Source: Lachnospiraceae bacterium
Lineage (GTDB): Bacteria; Bacillota; Clostridia; Lachnospirales; Lachnospiraceae
Assembly: GCA_016293925.1 (NCBI GenBank)
Contig: JAEDCX010000022.1
Coordinates: 1-30,515 of the forward strand
Direction of reading: 5' to 3'
Length of the DNA: 30,515 nt
In this document: positions 7,218-15,562 of the stretch, in pieces
How positions within the stretch are numbered: the stretch's first letter is position 1
Layout of the letters: each line of letters opens with the position of its first letter
Made by a program: the position numbers and the translations under genes
The notes under the pieces: model-generated
Seen by the model: the letters and a program-made list of their open reading frames with translations, nothing else
Database searches by the model: none
Told to the model about the DNA's origin: nothing

Positions 7218-8030
7218 CTACGTGTTCTTCTTGATCCCCTCAGCCATCAGGGCAAAACCTAAGATCAGGAGAACAATTGCGCAGCCAGGTGCCAGAGCAT
7301 ACCAGGGTGCCGTAAAAAAGTAACTCTGCGCCTCAGACAGCATCGATCCGAGACTGGCATCCGGCGGCTTCACGCCGATACCGATATAGCTCATACTGGC
7401 TTCCGCCAGTACCGCATTATTAAATCCGATCATAAATGTGGACAGCAGAACCGGGTAAATATTCGGCAGAATATGAACGAATATGATTCTCACATGGCCG
7501 GCTCCCGCCAGTCGTGCGCTTTGCACATAATCGAGATTTTTCTGCTTCAGGAATTCCCCTCGTACCACTCTGGCAAAGCTGGGGATAAAAGCAACTCCAA
7601 GTGCCATAACCACGTTGAAGCTTCCTCCTCCGAACAAGCTGATAAACAGGAGTGCCAGCAGGATACTGGGAAATGCGAAGATCGCGTCATTGATCCGCAT
7701 CAGAATCTCATCTACCAGGCCACCGAAATACCCTGTCAGCGCGCCGATCAGCATTCCACCCGTAACGCCGATTCCCACGGTACCGAGCGCAATCAGAAAC
7801 GTGGTCCCTGCCCCTTCCATGACACGGCTGAACAGATCACGCCCGAAATTGTCACAGCCAAAGGGATGTTTCCAGGACAAGCCGGCAAGCTTACTGGATG
7901 CATCCATCCTGTCCGGGTCATAGGGGGTAATGAAAAATCCCACCAAAATAAATACCAGCATCAGCACTGATATCACGAAACCAATCATGAAATTACGATT
8001 CTGTCTATTCTTTGCCCAAAAAGAGTTCAT
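7218..8030 (-). CDS. oppC: Peptide-type ABC transporter permease (OppC-like)
   Basis: This membrane permease has about six transmembrane segments. The first, near residues 14-35, is followed by the OppC_N region (PYDPDRMDASSKL) and the segment HPFGCDNFGRDLFSRV, typical of OppC/DppC. The EAA loop lies around residues 180-200 (DYVQSARLAGAGHVRIIFVHILPN). The start ATG at 8030 has AAGGA 6 bases upstream. A GTG six codons earlier (8048) is a weaker alternative. It pairs with the OppB-like permease 32 bases upstream. Confidence 0.94.
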   Translation of the reverse strand: MNSFWAKNRQNRNFMIGFVISVLMLVFILVGFFITPYDPDRMDASSKLAGLSWKHPFGCDNFGRDLFSRVMEGAGTTFLIALGTVGIGVTGGMLIGALTGYFGGLVDEILMRINDAIFAFPSILLALLFISLFGGGSFNVVMALGVAFIPSFARVVRGEFLKQKNLDYVQSARLAGAGHVRIIFVHILPNIYPVLLSTFMIGFNNAVLAEASMSYIGIGVKPPDASLGSMLSEAQSYFFTAPWYALAPGCAIVLLILGFALMAEGIKKNT

Positions 8031-8062
8031 CGCTGTTCCTTCTTCCACGCTGCTATCCTGTC

Positions 8063-9010
8063 TTATCCGTTACTCTGCCTCATTCGCGGATCTGCGTATC
8101 GATATATGATATCCACAAGCATATTCACCACCATGATCAGAGTTGCTAACAGCATGATAATTGCCTCCACCACGGGATAGTCCCGGTTTGCGATGGAAGT
8201 GATCAGAATCCGCCCGATTCCCGGAATTCCGAAAACCTGCTCAATCACCACACTGCCGGCAATCATATCCGTAAATGCCATTCCCCAGAACGTAATCAAC
8301 GGAATCAATGCATTTTTCAGAGCGTGATGGTAGAGAACCCCTTTCGTACTGTTTCCTCTGCTGTAAGCAGTTCGGATGTAATCCTCCCCTGCATGCTCCA
8401 CCAGAGAACTCCGCAGCAACTTGGCTGCCATGGCGATCTTCGGAAGCGCAATCGCAACTGCCGGTGCAATCAGATACCCCAAAAAGCCGATCAGATTCTC
8501 CCGATAGGAAACAAACCGCCCCGGCACAAACCAATGCAGTCCCAGTCCGAAAAGAGCACTGATCAGAATGCCTGCGAAGAAGGGAGGAATTGCCATAATC
8601 ATCTGGTTTATCACCACAATAATGCGATCCAGCAGTTTCCCTTCATGCTTCGCCGCATGAATTCCGATCAGAAGTGAGAACACGATCACCAGCAAGATGG
8701 CCAACAGCGACAAACACAGGGTAATCGGAAGTTTATCCAGAATCAGGGCGCCCACAGACATATTGTAGCTGTAAGATTTCCCGAAGTCTCCTCTCACAAA
8801 CCCTGCAAGCCAGGTTCCGTACCGGCTCATCAGAGACCCATTCAGCCCCATTTCTTCCCGCAACTGCTCCAGCCTCTCCGGCGTCGCATTTGTTCCCAGC
8901 CTCGACAGAGCCGGATCACCGGGAATAACGGAAAACGCTGCAAACACAAGGAAGGAGATCAATAATAAAGTAATGATCATCGTTCCCAGTTTCTTCAGAA
9001 CATACTTCAT
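8063..9010 (-). CDS. oppB: Peptide-type ABC transporter permease (OppB-like)
   Basis: This is the first permease of the importer, with 315 residues and about six membrane spans. It starts with the OppB/DppB N-terminus, including the FSVIPGDPA motif around residues 26-34, then the GDFGKSY segment. The EAA loop follows (DYIRTAYSRGNSTKGVLYHHALKN), and the C-terminus is typical: IIYRYADPRMRQ. AAGGAG lies 7 bases before the ATG at 9010. The peptide, nickel and other substrates of this family cannot be told apart from the permease sequence alone. Confidence 0.95.
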   Translation of the reverse strand: MKYVLKKLGTMIITLLLISFLVFAAFSVIPGDPALSRLGTNATPERLEQLREEMGLNGSLMSRYGTWLAGFVRGDFGKSYSYNMSVGALILDKLPITLCLSLLAILLVIVFSLLIGIHAAKHEGKLLDRIIVVINQMIMAIPPFFAGILISALFGLGLHWFVPGRFVSYRENLIGFLGYLIAPAVAIALPKIAMAAKLLRSSLVEHAGEDYIRTAYSRGNSTKGVLYHHALKNALIPLITFWGMAFTDMIAGSVVIEQVFGIPGIGRILITSIANRDYPVVEAIIMLLATLIMVVNMLVDIIYRYADPRMRQSNG

Positions 9011-9070
9011 ATTGCTCTCCTTCCTGTTATTCGCTATCTCAGGGGGCTTGTCTGCCCCTCTGATGATCTG

Positions 9071-10594
9071 CTATTTCACATATAATGCAGCTGCATCCAG
9101 CACATACAACGGATAGAACTGATATCCGCCATACTTCTTGTTCAGTGCAACCAGATTCGCCATATCCTGAATATACACATTGGCTGCTTCCTCTGTCAGA
9201 ATGTTCTCACATTCCTTGAAATACTTCACCTGATCGGTCTCATTGGAAGCCAGTGCCTTCGCGTATGCAGCATCATATGCTGCGCTGTTGAAGTTTACGA
9301 AATTATTCTTTGCATCACTGACAAATCTTGCCAGAAGTGCAGAAGCCGTGAGAACTGATGCATCAACCCCTACTACAGTTGACTCGAATTGCCGTCCGCT
9401 ATAGGTTTCTGCCAGCCAGGTATCCCACTCTACCAGCTGAATCGTCGCATTCACATTTACTCTCTTCAGCTGCTCTACAATAACCTGTGCCGTATCAATA
9501 TGCTGCTGATAGTTGGATGGCACCGTAATCGTAAATGAAAAGCCATTCTCGTATCCGGCTTCAGCCAGAAGCTGCTTTGCTTTCTCCGTATTGTATGGAT
9601 ATGCATCCACAAGCTCCGGTTGATAATATTTCCCAAATGCCGGGAACATGGAACTTCCAATAATGGTTCCTTTTCCATCCGCCATGAAATCAAGGATCTC
9701 CTGACGATCTACAGCGTAGCACAGTGCCTGACGCACTTTGGCGTTGTTAAAAGGCTCAACTGCATTGTTCAGATACAGCGCCTGTACCAGGTTCATGGTT
9801 CCTTCCAGAATATCGTACTCGGTTCCTTCCAGTTCCGCAACCTGTGATGTGGTCAGTCTGCAGAACATATCGATGGAACCGCTCTTCAGATTCATCACAA
9901 TCATATCACCGTCTGCAATGATTCTGAATGTTACGTCTTCAATATTCGCCTTCGTTCCCCAGTAATCCTCAAAACGTTTGATTACAATGTTCTCCTGGGG
10001 GGAACGGGATACATAGGTATAGGGACCCGTTCCGATTGCCGTATTATCCGGATCTGCGTTATTCTGCGGAATAATCGCAGTTGTCATGTATACCAGGAAG
10101 TTCGGATCCGGATCATTCAATGTAATGACAATCGTATGATCGTCCGTTGCCTCAATCTTCTTTATATTGAGAAACGCCGCTACCAGTGTTGAAGTGTCAT
10201 TGGCATCGGCGCATCGTTGAATCGAATAAATTACATCCTCAACTGTAACCGTGCTTCCGTCATGAAACTTCACACCGCTTCTCAAGGTGAAAGTATACTC
10301 TGTCTTGTCGGCGTTCACTGTATAAGCATCTGCTACAGCAGGATTGAGATTGCCATCGCTGCCGGGCTTCACAAGGCCCTCATAGATATTAAACAGGATT
10401 TCTTTCGTGCCGCTTGCCACCGCTTTGTGCGGGTCAAGACTGGCTTCGATATCCTGCGGAATACCGATGGTAATCTTAGAAGAATCGGCATCTGCCTTAC
10501 CACTCTTCTTATCACCTGAACATGCGCTCAGTGCAATAGCCAGTGTCGTTAACACAAGTACCAGAGAAAGGGTTTTACGAAATGTTTTTCTCAT
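9071..10594 (-). CDS. oppA: Peptide-type ABC transporter substrate-binding lipoprotein (SBP family 5)
   Basis: This is the extracellular binding protein that delivers substrate to the OppB/OppC permeases. It has 507 residues. The signal peptide has a basic start and hydrophobic core and ends in the lipobox LSAC, with Cys25 lipidated by Lgt (whose gene lies at 28279-29169). The mature part shows family 5 signatures: GLVKPGSDG, the block around YTFTLRSGVKFHDGSTVTVEDV, and the IGTGPYTYVS region. A GAGGAA ribosome site precedes the ATG at 10594. Being first in the operon is usual. The substrate is probably a peptide, but nickel or other small ligands cannot be excluded. Confidence 0.94.
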   Translation of the reverse strand: MRKTFRKTLSLVLVLTTLAIALSACSGDKKSGKADADSSKITIGIPQDIEASLDPHKAVASGTKEILFNIYEGLVKPGSDGNLNPAVADAYTVNADKTEYTFTLRSGVKFHDGSTVTVEDVIYSIQRCADANDTSTLVAAFLNIKKIEATDDHTIVITLNDPDPNFLVYMTTAIIPQNNADPDNTAIGTGPYTYVSRSPQENIVIKRFEDYWGTKANIEDVTFRIIADGDMIVMNLKSGSIDMFCRLTTSQVAELEGTEYDILEGTMNLVQALYLNNAVEPFNNAKVRQALCYAVDRQEILDFMADGKGTIIGSSMFPAFGKYYQPELVDAYPYNTEKAKQLLAEAGYENGFSFTITVPSNYQQHIDTAQVIVEQLKRVNVNATIQLVEWDTWLAETYSGRQFESTVVGVDASVLTASALLARFVSDAKNNFVNFNSAAYDAAYAKALASNETDQVKYFKECENILTEEAANVYIQDMANLVALNKKYGGYQFYPLYVLDAAALYVK

Positions 10595-10700
10595 GTGTTA
10601 TTCCTCTTTTCTATAATATGAAATTGTCTTTGCGGGTTCCGCCGCGTCCCGATCGTAACCGCCACATCCGGTCGATCCTCCCGGGAATAGGTCCCATGCC

Positions 10701-10730
10701 AAAAAAGAAACGCCGACCATACAGCCGGCG
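10701..10730 (-). terminator. Terminator after nrdR
   Basis: An 8-bp GC-rich stem (10711-10730, two G-U pairs, 4-base loop) is followed on the minus strand by TTTCTTTTTT. It separates ylmC-nrdR from the opp operon. Confidence 0.88.
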
Positions 10731-10785
10731 TAAGTCTCACTTCGTATGGTATCCTATAAACACATGTATCATACAAGAGTTTGCA

Positions 10786-11238
10786 TTATTTATCAAGTAC
10801 TTTTTTCAGTTCTTCCATGAACGAATTCAAGTCTTTGAATTCCCGGTATACGGAAGCGAATCTTACATAAGCGACGGAATCCAGAGAATGAAGCTTATTC
10901 ATAACCAGTTCTCCGATGGAACGACTATCAACCTCTTTCTCCCCCATATTGAACACTTCTGTTTCCACATCATCCACGAGCTGCGTAATCTGTGCTGCGC
11001 TGACAGGACGCTTATGGCAGGCACGCAGAACACCGTCCTCAATCTTGGCACGGTCGAATGCTTCTCTGTTATTATCCTTTTTGATCACGATCAGCGGAAT
11101 CGTCTCTACCTTCTCGTAAGTGGTAAAACGTTTCTTACATTTCTCGCACAGACGTCTTCTTCGAATTGAATTATTATCCTCAGCCGGTCTGGAATCAATT
11201 ACGCTTGTATTCTCATGACTGCAAAATGGACATTTCAT
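10786..11238 (-). CDS. nrdR: Transcriptional regulator NrdR
   Basis: NrdR represses ribonucleotide reductase genes in response to ATP/dATP. It has 150 residues. The N-terminal zinc ribbon uses Cys3/Cys6 (CPFC) and Cys31/Cys34 (CEKC) and is followed by an Arg-rich RRRRLCEKCKKRFTTYE segment. The ATP-cone domain spans about residues 48-138. The start ATG at 11238 has GGAGG 7-8 bases upstream and gives the family N-terminus MKCPFC. A longer frame adds 16 unrelated residues. It lies 84 bases after ylmC and is closed by a terminator. No ribonucleotide reductase gene is in the window. Confidence 0.96.
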   Translation of the reverse strand: MKCPFCSHENTSVIDSRPAEDNNSIRRRRLCEKCKKRFTTYEKVETIPLIVIKKDNNREAFDRAKIEDGVLRACHKRPVSAAQITQLVDDVETEVFNMGEKEVDSRSIGELVMNKLHSLDSVAYVRFASVYREFKDLNSFMEELKKVLDK

Positions 11239-11322
11239 TGCTTTTCCTCCGTATCCCCTGCAATAAGTTGCAAGCTCATAATACACAAATCATGCATTTT
11301 ATCGATATTTATTATATCTCAG

Positions 11323-11556
11323 TTAACAATTTATGTCAACTAGGATAATGTCTGAACCAATCTGTTTGATATCCCGGTAGCATATCCTAATGTCCCCTTC
11401 CGGGCAGAAGAAATTCATCCATCTTCCTTTCTGCGGAACAATGACCGCACAGATCTGTCCCGTGCATTCATCCAATTCCAGATCCGATATGTATCCCAGT
11501 TTCTTGCAGCTTTTGATGTTGATCACTTCCCTGGTTTTCAGTTCACTGAATTTCAT
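11323..11556 (-). CDS. YlmC/YmxH family PRC-barrel sporulation protein
   Basis: This is a 77-residue single PRC-barrel protein of the YlmC/YmxH family found in spore-formers; its molecular role is unclear. The pattern is typical: MKFSELKTREVINI, then GYISDLELDE, then an acidic and hydrophobic end (IGSDIILVDI). GGGAG lies 7 bases before the ATG. In my recollection this gene usually sits directly after sigG in clostridia; here a glycoside hydrolase gene intervenes. Its ribosome site begins within a few bases of the hydrolase terminator. Confidence 0.88.
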   Translation of the reverse strand: MKFSELKTREVINIKSCKKLGYISDLELDECTGQICAVIVPQKGRWMNFFCPEGDIRICYRDIKQIGSDIILVDINC

Positions 11557-11571
11557 GGCGGCACTCCCATA

Positions 11572-11616
11572 TCAAAAAGAACTCCGAATCCCTATAATCT
11601 AGGATATTCGGAGTTC
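11572..11616 (-). terminator. Terminator after the GH3 gene
   Basis: An 11-bp perfect outer stem (11579-11589 with 11606-11616) has further pairing possible inside. It is followed on the minus strand by a T run (plus A run 11574-11578). It lies 12 bases after the hydrolase stop and ends almost at the ylmC ribosome site. Confidence 0.85.
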
Positions 11617-11628
11617 CTGAATCTGTGT

Positions 11629-13869
11629 CTATACAAACAAATAGTCTTTTCTCAATGTCACCTTTTGATCCATGATCACGGTATGCGCATCCCTACAGAT
11701 CTCAATCAAATATGTTCCGGCAGGTGCCCGGAAAGAAGCTGCCGTTGTATCATAGTAGGAGAAGGCCTGTTCATTCAGATGGAAGGAGATCCGATGGGTC
11801 TGTCCGATCTTGATGAATTCTTTCTCAAACTGGCGCAGTTCCCGAAGCGGACGGTCAATGCTGCTGTTGATTGGCCTCACATAGAGTTGAACCGTTTCCG
11901 CACCATCCATCTCACCGATGTTGGTAACCTCCAGATTAACACTGAAGGACGCATGTTCTTCCGTACTCCTGTCATCCACCCGGAAATGATTATACTTGAA
12001 ATCGGTGTAGGACAGTCCGTATCCGAAAGGATATGCTACCGGAATCTTTCTGGTCTCATAATGCCGATACCCGACATAAATCCCTTCCGAATAATGAACA
12101 GCCTCTTTGCCGGGATATTCCCCGATGGAGTGAGCAGAGCAATCCTCCACTTTCAGCGGGAAGGTTTCCGGAAGTCGTCCCGAAGGACATACATCACCGA
12201 ACAGTACCTCTGCCAGTGCACGCCCTCCCTCCATGCCGGAATACCAATATTGAACCAGCGTATGGGTCGTATCCAGAATACCGGTCAGATCAACGGGACT
12301 TCCGGACATCATCACAACGACTACATTACGGTTCGCCTGTTGTAGTCTCGTGATCAGTTCTGTCTGATGATACGGCAGTGACATATCCCTTCTGTCCTGC
12401 CCCTCTGTATCGAATTCATGATTCAGTCCACCGACAAAAATAACCACATCCGCCTCTGCCGCCGCTGCAACCGCTTCCTCGGCATACGTCGCATTCATGG
12501 CAAGCTGTTCTTCGGTCAATACCTGTGCGGTAACCTCGTCTTCCGGATTCTCGTTCAGACTGATTGCCTGTCCGTTCTCGGATACCTCTGCCGTTTCATT
12601 TGCCGAAACACCCGACTGTTTCTCCTGCGCTTCTCTGGCGGCTCTGGCATCCGCATGCTCCGCATCCCAGATATTGCCGGTGGTAAAGGAATCATATCCC
12701 TTGCAGTAGGTCACTTCCACATTACCGCCTGCAATCATGCCGATCCCCATCAGCGGAGTCATCTCATAGAGTGCCTTGATCTCACTGCTGCCGCCGCCCG
12801 GTGCATGGAATTTGTTGGCGTTGTCACCTACCACCAGCAGTTTCAATCCGTTCCGTCGTTCGATCGGCAACAGATTCTTGCTGTTCTTCAGGAGAACCAC
12901 CGACTCTCTTGCCGCCGCGAGCAGCTTCTGCCTGTCCTCCGGCAGTCCGTAGCAGCCGCTTTTCCGCTCACCGTCAAACATATGCAGGTCATCCATTACC
13001 TTCAGGATATGAATGACCTTCTCATCGATCAGTTTCTCGCTGATCCTGCCTGCCCGGATCTCCTCTGCCAGCGGATTTGCCAGATAATACTCATCGAAAT
13101 TATCCGTCACACTCATCTCCACATCCAGACCACTGTCCGCAGCCTCGGCTGTGTCATGCACACCTCCCCAGTCAGACACCACGAGTCCCTCAAATCCCCA
13201 TTCTCCCCGCAGAATGTCCTGCAGCAGTTTCTTATTCTGGGAACAGTGAATACCCCAGAGTTTATTATAAGAGCCCATGATTCCTTTTGCTTTCGCTCTG
13301 GTCACCGCTGCCCTGAATCCCGGGAAATAGATCTCCCGTAAGGCTCTGTCATCCACCACGGAATTCTCAGATAATCTGCGTACCTCCTGGTTATTGACCG
13401 CAAAGTGTTTCACGCAGGAAGCCACATCATTCTCCTCAATCCCTTCGATCATCGGGACAACCATCTCACTCACAAGGAAGGGATCCTCACCCATGTATTC
13501 GAAATTCCGTCCGCAGAGAGGCGTCCTGAGAATGTTGATCCCGGGAGCGAGAATCATATCCTTGCCCCGTCCTCTTGCTTCACGCCCCAAAACCTTGCCG
13601 GATTCATACGCCAGTCTCCTGTTCCAGGTGGCTGCCAGTGCCGTATTGCATGGCAGGTAGGAAGTATAGTCCTGGGAACTGCCTACCGGAATCCATTTTG
13701 TCGCTTGATATTCCTGACGCACTCCCATCGGTCCGTCCGAAAAAGAAAACGGCGGAATATGCAGTCTCTCTACACCTTTTGTACGGAACAATTCATTCCC
13801 GTGAATCATTCCCAGCTTCTCCTCCAGTGTCATCTGCTGACACAATTCAAGTCTCTGTTGTCCTGTCAT
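11629..13869 (-). CDS. Glycoside hydrolase family 3 protein (beta-glucosidase-like)
   Basis: This is a retaining exo-glycosidase that likely removes beta-linked glucose or a related sugar from oligosaccharides. It has 746 residues and no signal peptide, so it is cytoplasmic. The TIM-barrel domain contains the KH motif (154-155) and nucleophile Asp233 in VVSDWGG. The alpha/beta sandwich domain has the candidate acid/base Glu489 in DTEGQDRRD. A fibronectin III-like domain follows at about 650-740. An acidic, low-complexity insertion at about 415-460 is unusual. The ATG at 13869 has only AGAAAGG 15 bases upstream, a weak site. It has its own promoter and terminator. Exact sugar specificity cannot be read from sequence. 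Confidence 0.93.
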   Translation of the reverse strand: MTGQQRLELCQQMTLEEKLGMIHGNELFRTKGVERLHIPPFSFSDGPMGVRQEYQATKWIPVGSSQDYTSYLPCNTALAATWNRRLAYESGKVLGREARGRGKDMILAPGINILRTPLCGRNFEYMGEDPFLVSEMVVPMIEGIEENDVASCVKHFAVNNQEVRRLSENSVVDDRALREIYFPGFRAAVTRAKAKGIMGSYNKLWGIHCSQNKKLLQDILRGEWGFEGLVVSDWGGVHDTAEAADSGLDVEMSVTDNFDEYYLANPLAEEIRAGRISEKLIDEKVIHILKVMDDLHMFDGERKSGCYGLPEDRQKLLAAARESVVLLKNSKNLLPIERRNGLKLLVVGDNANKFHAPGGGSSEIKALYEMTPLMGIGMIAGGNVEVTYCKGYDSFTTGNIWDAEHADARAAREAQEKQSGVSANETAEVSENGQAISLNENPEDEVTAQVLTEEQLAMNATYAEEAVAAAAEADVVIFVGGLNHEFDTEGQDRRDMSLPYHQTELITRLQQANRNVVVVMMSGSPVDLTGILDTTHTLVQYWYSGMEGGRALAEVLFGDVCPSGRLPETFPLKVEDCSAHSIGEYPGKEAVHYSEGIYVGYRHYETRKIPVAYPFGYGLSYTDFKYNHFRVDDRSTEEHASFSVNLEVTNIGEMDGAETVQLYVRPINSSIDRPLRELRQFEKEFIKIGQTHRISFHLNEQAFSYYDTTAASFRAPAGTYLIEICRDAHTVIMDQKVTLRKDYLFV

Positions 13870-13904
13870 GATTCGTAACCATGCCTTTCTCGTATTGTAC
13901 TTCC

Positions 13905-13934
13905 ATTATACCTTGTACAGCCCTATTATGCCAT
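13905..13934 (-). promoter_or_regulatory. Promoter of the GH3 gene
   Basis: On the minus strand ATGGCA (13934-13929) and a perfect TATAAT (13910-13905) are separated by 18 bases. It lies between the sigG stop and the hydrolase start and gives a leader of about 30 bases. The -35 match is 4 of 6. Confidence 0.6.
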
Positions 13935-13964
13935 CCTTTTTTCACGTATCTGTCAGGAAATCTG

Positions 13965-14744
13965 CTAGGAAACCAGATAGTGCTTCATGGTTTTCAGGGC
14001 ATTTTTTTCCAGTCTGGACACCTGCGCCTGAGAAATGTTCATATACTGCGCCACTTCCATCTGGGTTTTTCCTTCGAAAAAACGCAGAACAATAATATCC
14101 CGTTCCCGGGGATTCAATTTCGAAATTGCTTCGGACAGGGAGATCTGTTCCACCCACAGTTCCTCCCGGTTTTTCTTATCGCTGATCTGATCCATCACAT
14201 ACAGGGTATCTCCCCCCTCCGTATATACCGGTTCATACAGGCTCATCGGGTTCTGAATGGCATCCAGTGCATAGATAATGTCCTCCTTCGGAATACTGAT
14301 TTCCGCCGCAATTTCACTCAACGTCGGCTCCTTCTGATTTTGCCTCATATAGTTTTCTTTGGCATAGATTGCCCGGTACGCAATGTCCTTCAACGATCTG
14401 GATACTCTGATTGCATTGTTGTCCCGCAGGAATCTTCTGATCTCGCCGATGATCATCGGCACCGCATAGGTGGAGAATTTCACATCATAGGAATCGTCAA
14501 AATGATCAATCGCTTTGATCAGCCCTACCACGCCGATTTGGAAAAGATCATCTATATTCTCGTTGCTTCCGGAAAAGCGTTTGATCACGCTGAGCACCAG
14601 ACGCAGATTTCCCTTGATAAATTCATCCCTTGCTTCTGTATCTCCCTGACGTATTCTCACGAATAAAGCTTCCTTCTCCTGATTCTTCAGAAGAGGAAGC
14701 TTCGACGTATTCACACCACATATCTCTACCTTATTCATTGCCAA
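13965..14744 (-). CDS. sigG: RNA polymerase sporulation sigma factor SigG
   Basis: Sigma-G is the late forespore-specific sigma factor. It has 259 residues from the proposed TTG start. Its N-terminus, with NKVEICGVNTSKLP, is the sigma-G hallmark. Region 2 spans about residues 40-110 (DDLFQIGVVGLIKAID, KFSTYAVPMIIGEIRRFLRDNN), and region 4 has the helix-turn-helix QMEVAQYMNISQAQVSRLEK. The TTG at 14744 is chosen because GGAGG (14753-14757) lies 8 bases upstream and the product then starts like Bacillus subtilis SigG. The ATG two codons downstream is 14 bases from that site, and upstream ATGs (14762, 14780) have poor sites. It follows sigE by 54 bases; I found no convincing sigma-F promoter. 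Confidence 0.96.
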   Translation of the reverse strand: MAMNKVEICGVNTSKLPLLKNQEKEALFVRIRQGDTEARDEFIKGNLRLVLSVIKRFSGSNENIDDLFQIGVVGLIKAIDHFDDSYDVKFSTYAVPMIIGEIRRFLRDNNAIRVSRSLKDIAYRAIYAKENYMRQNQKEPTLSEIAAEISIPKEDIIYALDAIQNPMSLYEPVYTEGGDTLYVMDQISDKKNREELWVEQISLSEAISKLNPRERDIIVLRFFEGKTQMEVAQYMNISQAQVSRLEKNALKTMKHYLVS

Positions 14745-14752
14745 GTCAAGAA

Positions 14753-14757
14753 CCTCC
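14753..14757 (-). promoter_or_regulatory. Ribosome binding site deciding a TTG start for sigG
   Basis: GGAGG on the minus strand lies 8 bases before TTG at 14744-14742. The resulting start, M-A-M-N-K-V-E-I-C-G-V, has the same length as the known SigG N-terminus. The ATG at 14738 would be 14 bases away. Confidence 0.7.
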
Positions 14758-14798
14758 AACATATTGTCTGTTAGGAGCATTCTCTTTTTACGACTGTT

Positions 14799-15539
14799 TT
14801 ATTCGCACTTGACCATTTCTTTCTTCAATCTGCGCATGATTTTTTTCTCCAGCCGGGAGATGTAGGATTGGGAGATTCCCAGAAGCGTTGCCACCTCTTT
14901 CTGGGTCATTTCCCGACCGTTTGTACTCTCCAATCCATACCTGAGGTTGATGATCATCCGCTCTCTGTCGCTCAGATGCCGAATTGCTTTGGCTAAGAGC
15001 TTTCTTTCCACCTGACTCTCTATATCCTTGTAGATCACATCGTCATCCGTGCCCAGAATATCGGACAGCAGTAATTCATTGCCGTCCCAATCCACATTCA
15101 GCGGCTCGTCAATAGAAACCTCCAGTTTTGTTTTGTTATTCCGCCGCAAATACATAAGGATCTCATTCTCGATGCACCGGGAGGCATAAGTTGCCAGTTT
15201 AATATTCTTATCCATTCGGAAGGTATTGATGGCTTTGATCAGACCGATGGTTCCGATGGAGATCAGATCTTCTACTCCGACTCCGGTATTATCAAATTTC
15301 TTGGCAATGTACACTACCAGCCTCAGATTATGTTCGATCAGCATCCCCCTTGCTTCCTCTTCCTCCTCTGTTCCCAGCTTCATCACCATCTCATTTTCCA
15401 TCTCATTGGAAAGGGGGGCCGGCAGAATCTCTGTTCCACCGATATAGTGAATCTCTCCCAATGTACTATGTAATCGTTTCCTGTCCCTTCTCAATATACG
15501 GAATGTAATCCGCCCGGGCAGAGATACTTTCAGAACCAT
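14799..15539 (-). CDS. sigE: RNA polymerase sporulation sigma factor SigE, with pro-sequence
   Basis: Sigma-E is the early mother-cell sigma factor, made as an inactive precursor. It has 246 residues. The first 30 or so residues form a basic, hydrophobic pro-region before EIHYIGGTEILPAPLS, matching the pro-sigma-E layout of Bacillus. Region 2 contains NLRLVVYIAKKF, EDLISIGTIGLIKA and ATYASRCIENEILMYLRRNN; region 4 has the helix-turn-helix TQKEVATLLGISQSYISRLEK. The ATG at 15539 has GGAGG 7 bases upstream; longer in-frame starts lie inside spoIIGA. It lies 23 bases after spoIIGA, its processing protease. Confidence 0.97.
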   Translation of the reverse strand: MVLKVSLPGRITFRILRRDRKRLHSTLGEIHYIGGTEILPAPLSNEMENEMVMKLGTEEEEEARGMLIEHNLRLVVYIAKKFDNTGVGVEDLISIGTIGLIKAINTFRMDKNIKLATYASRCIENEILMYLRRNNKTKLEVSIDEPLNVDWDGNELLLSDILGTDDDVIYKDIESQVERKLLAKAIRHLSDRERMIINLRYGLESTNGREMTQKEVATLLGISQSYISRLEKKIMRRLKKEMVKCE

Positions 15540-15562
15540 TTTGCTTCCTCCATCTTCCCATA

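Noticed and set aside
10595..10700. Possible promoter or riboswitch in the oppA leader
   Set aside because: A TATTAT-like -10 is present near the start, but there is no acceptable -35 at normal spacing. I found no T-box motif or other recognisable riboswitch element; the GC-rich stretch forms only short stems.
14745..14900. Search for a sigma-F or sigma-G promoter before sigG
   Set aside because: Some partial matches (GAATA and AT-rich -10-like stretches) occur but not at the right spacing; I could not support a call.
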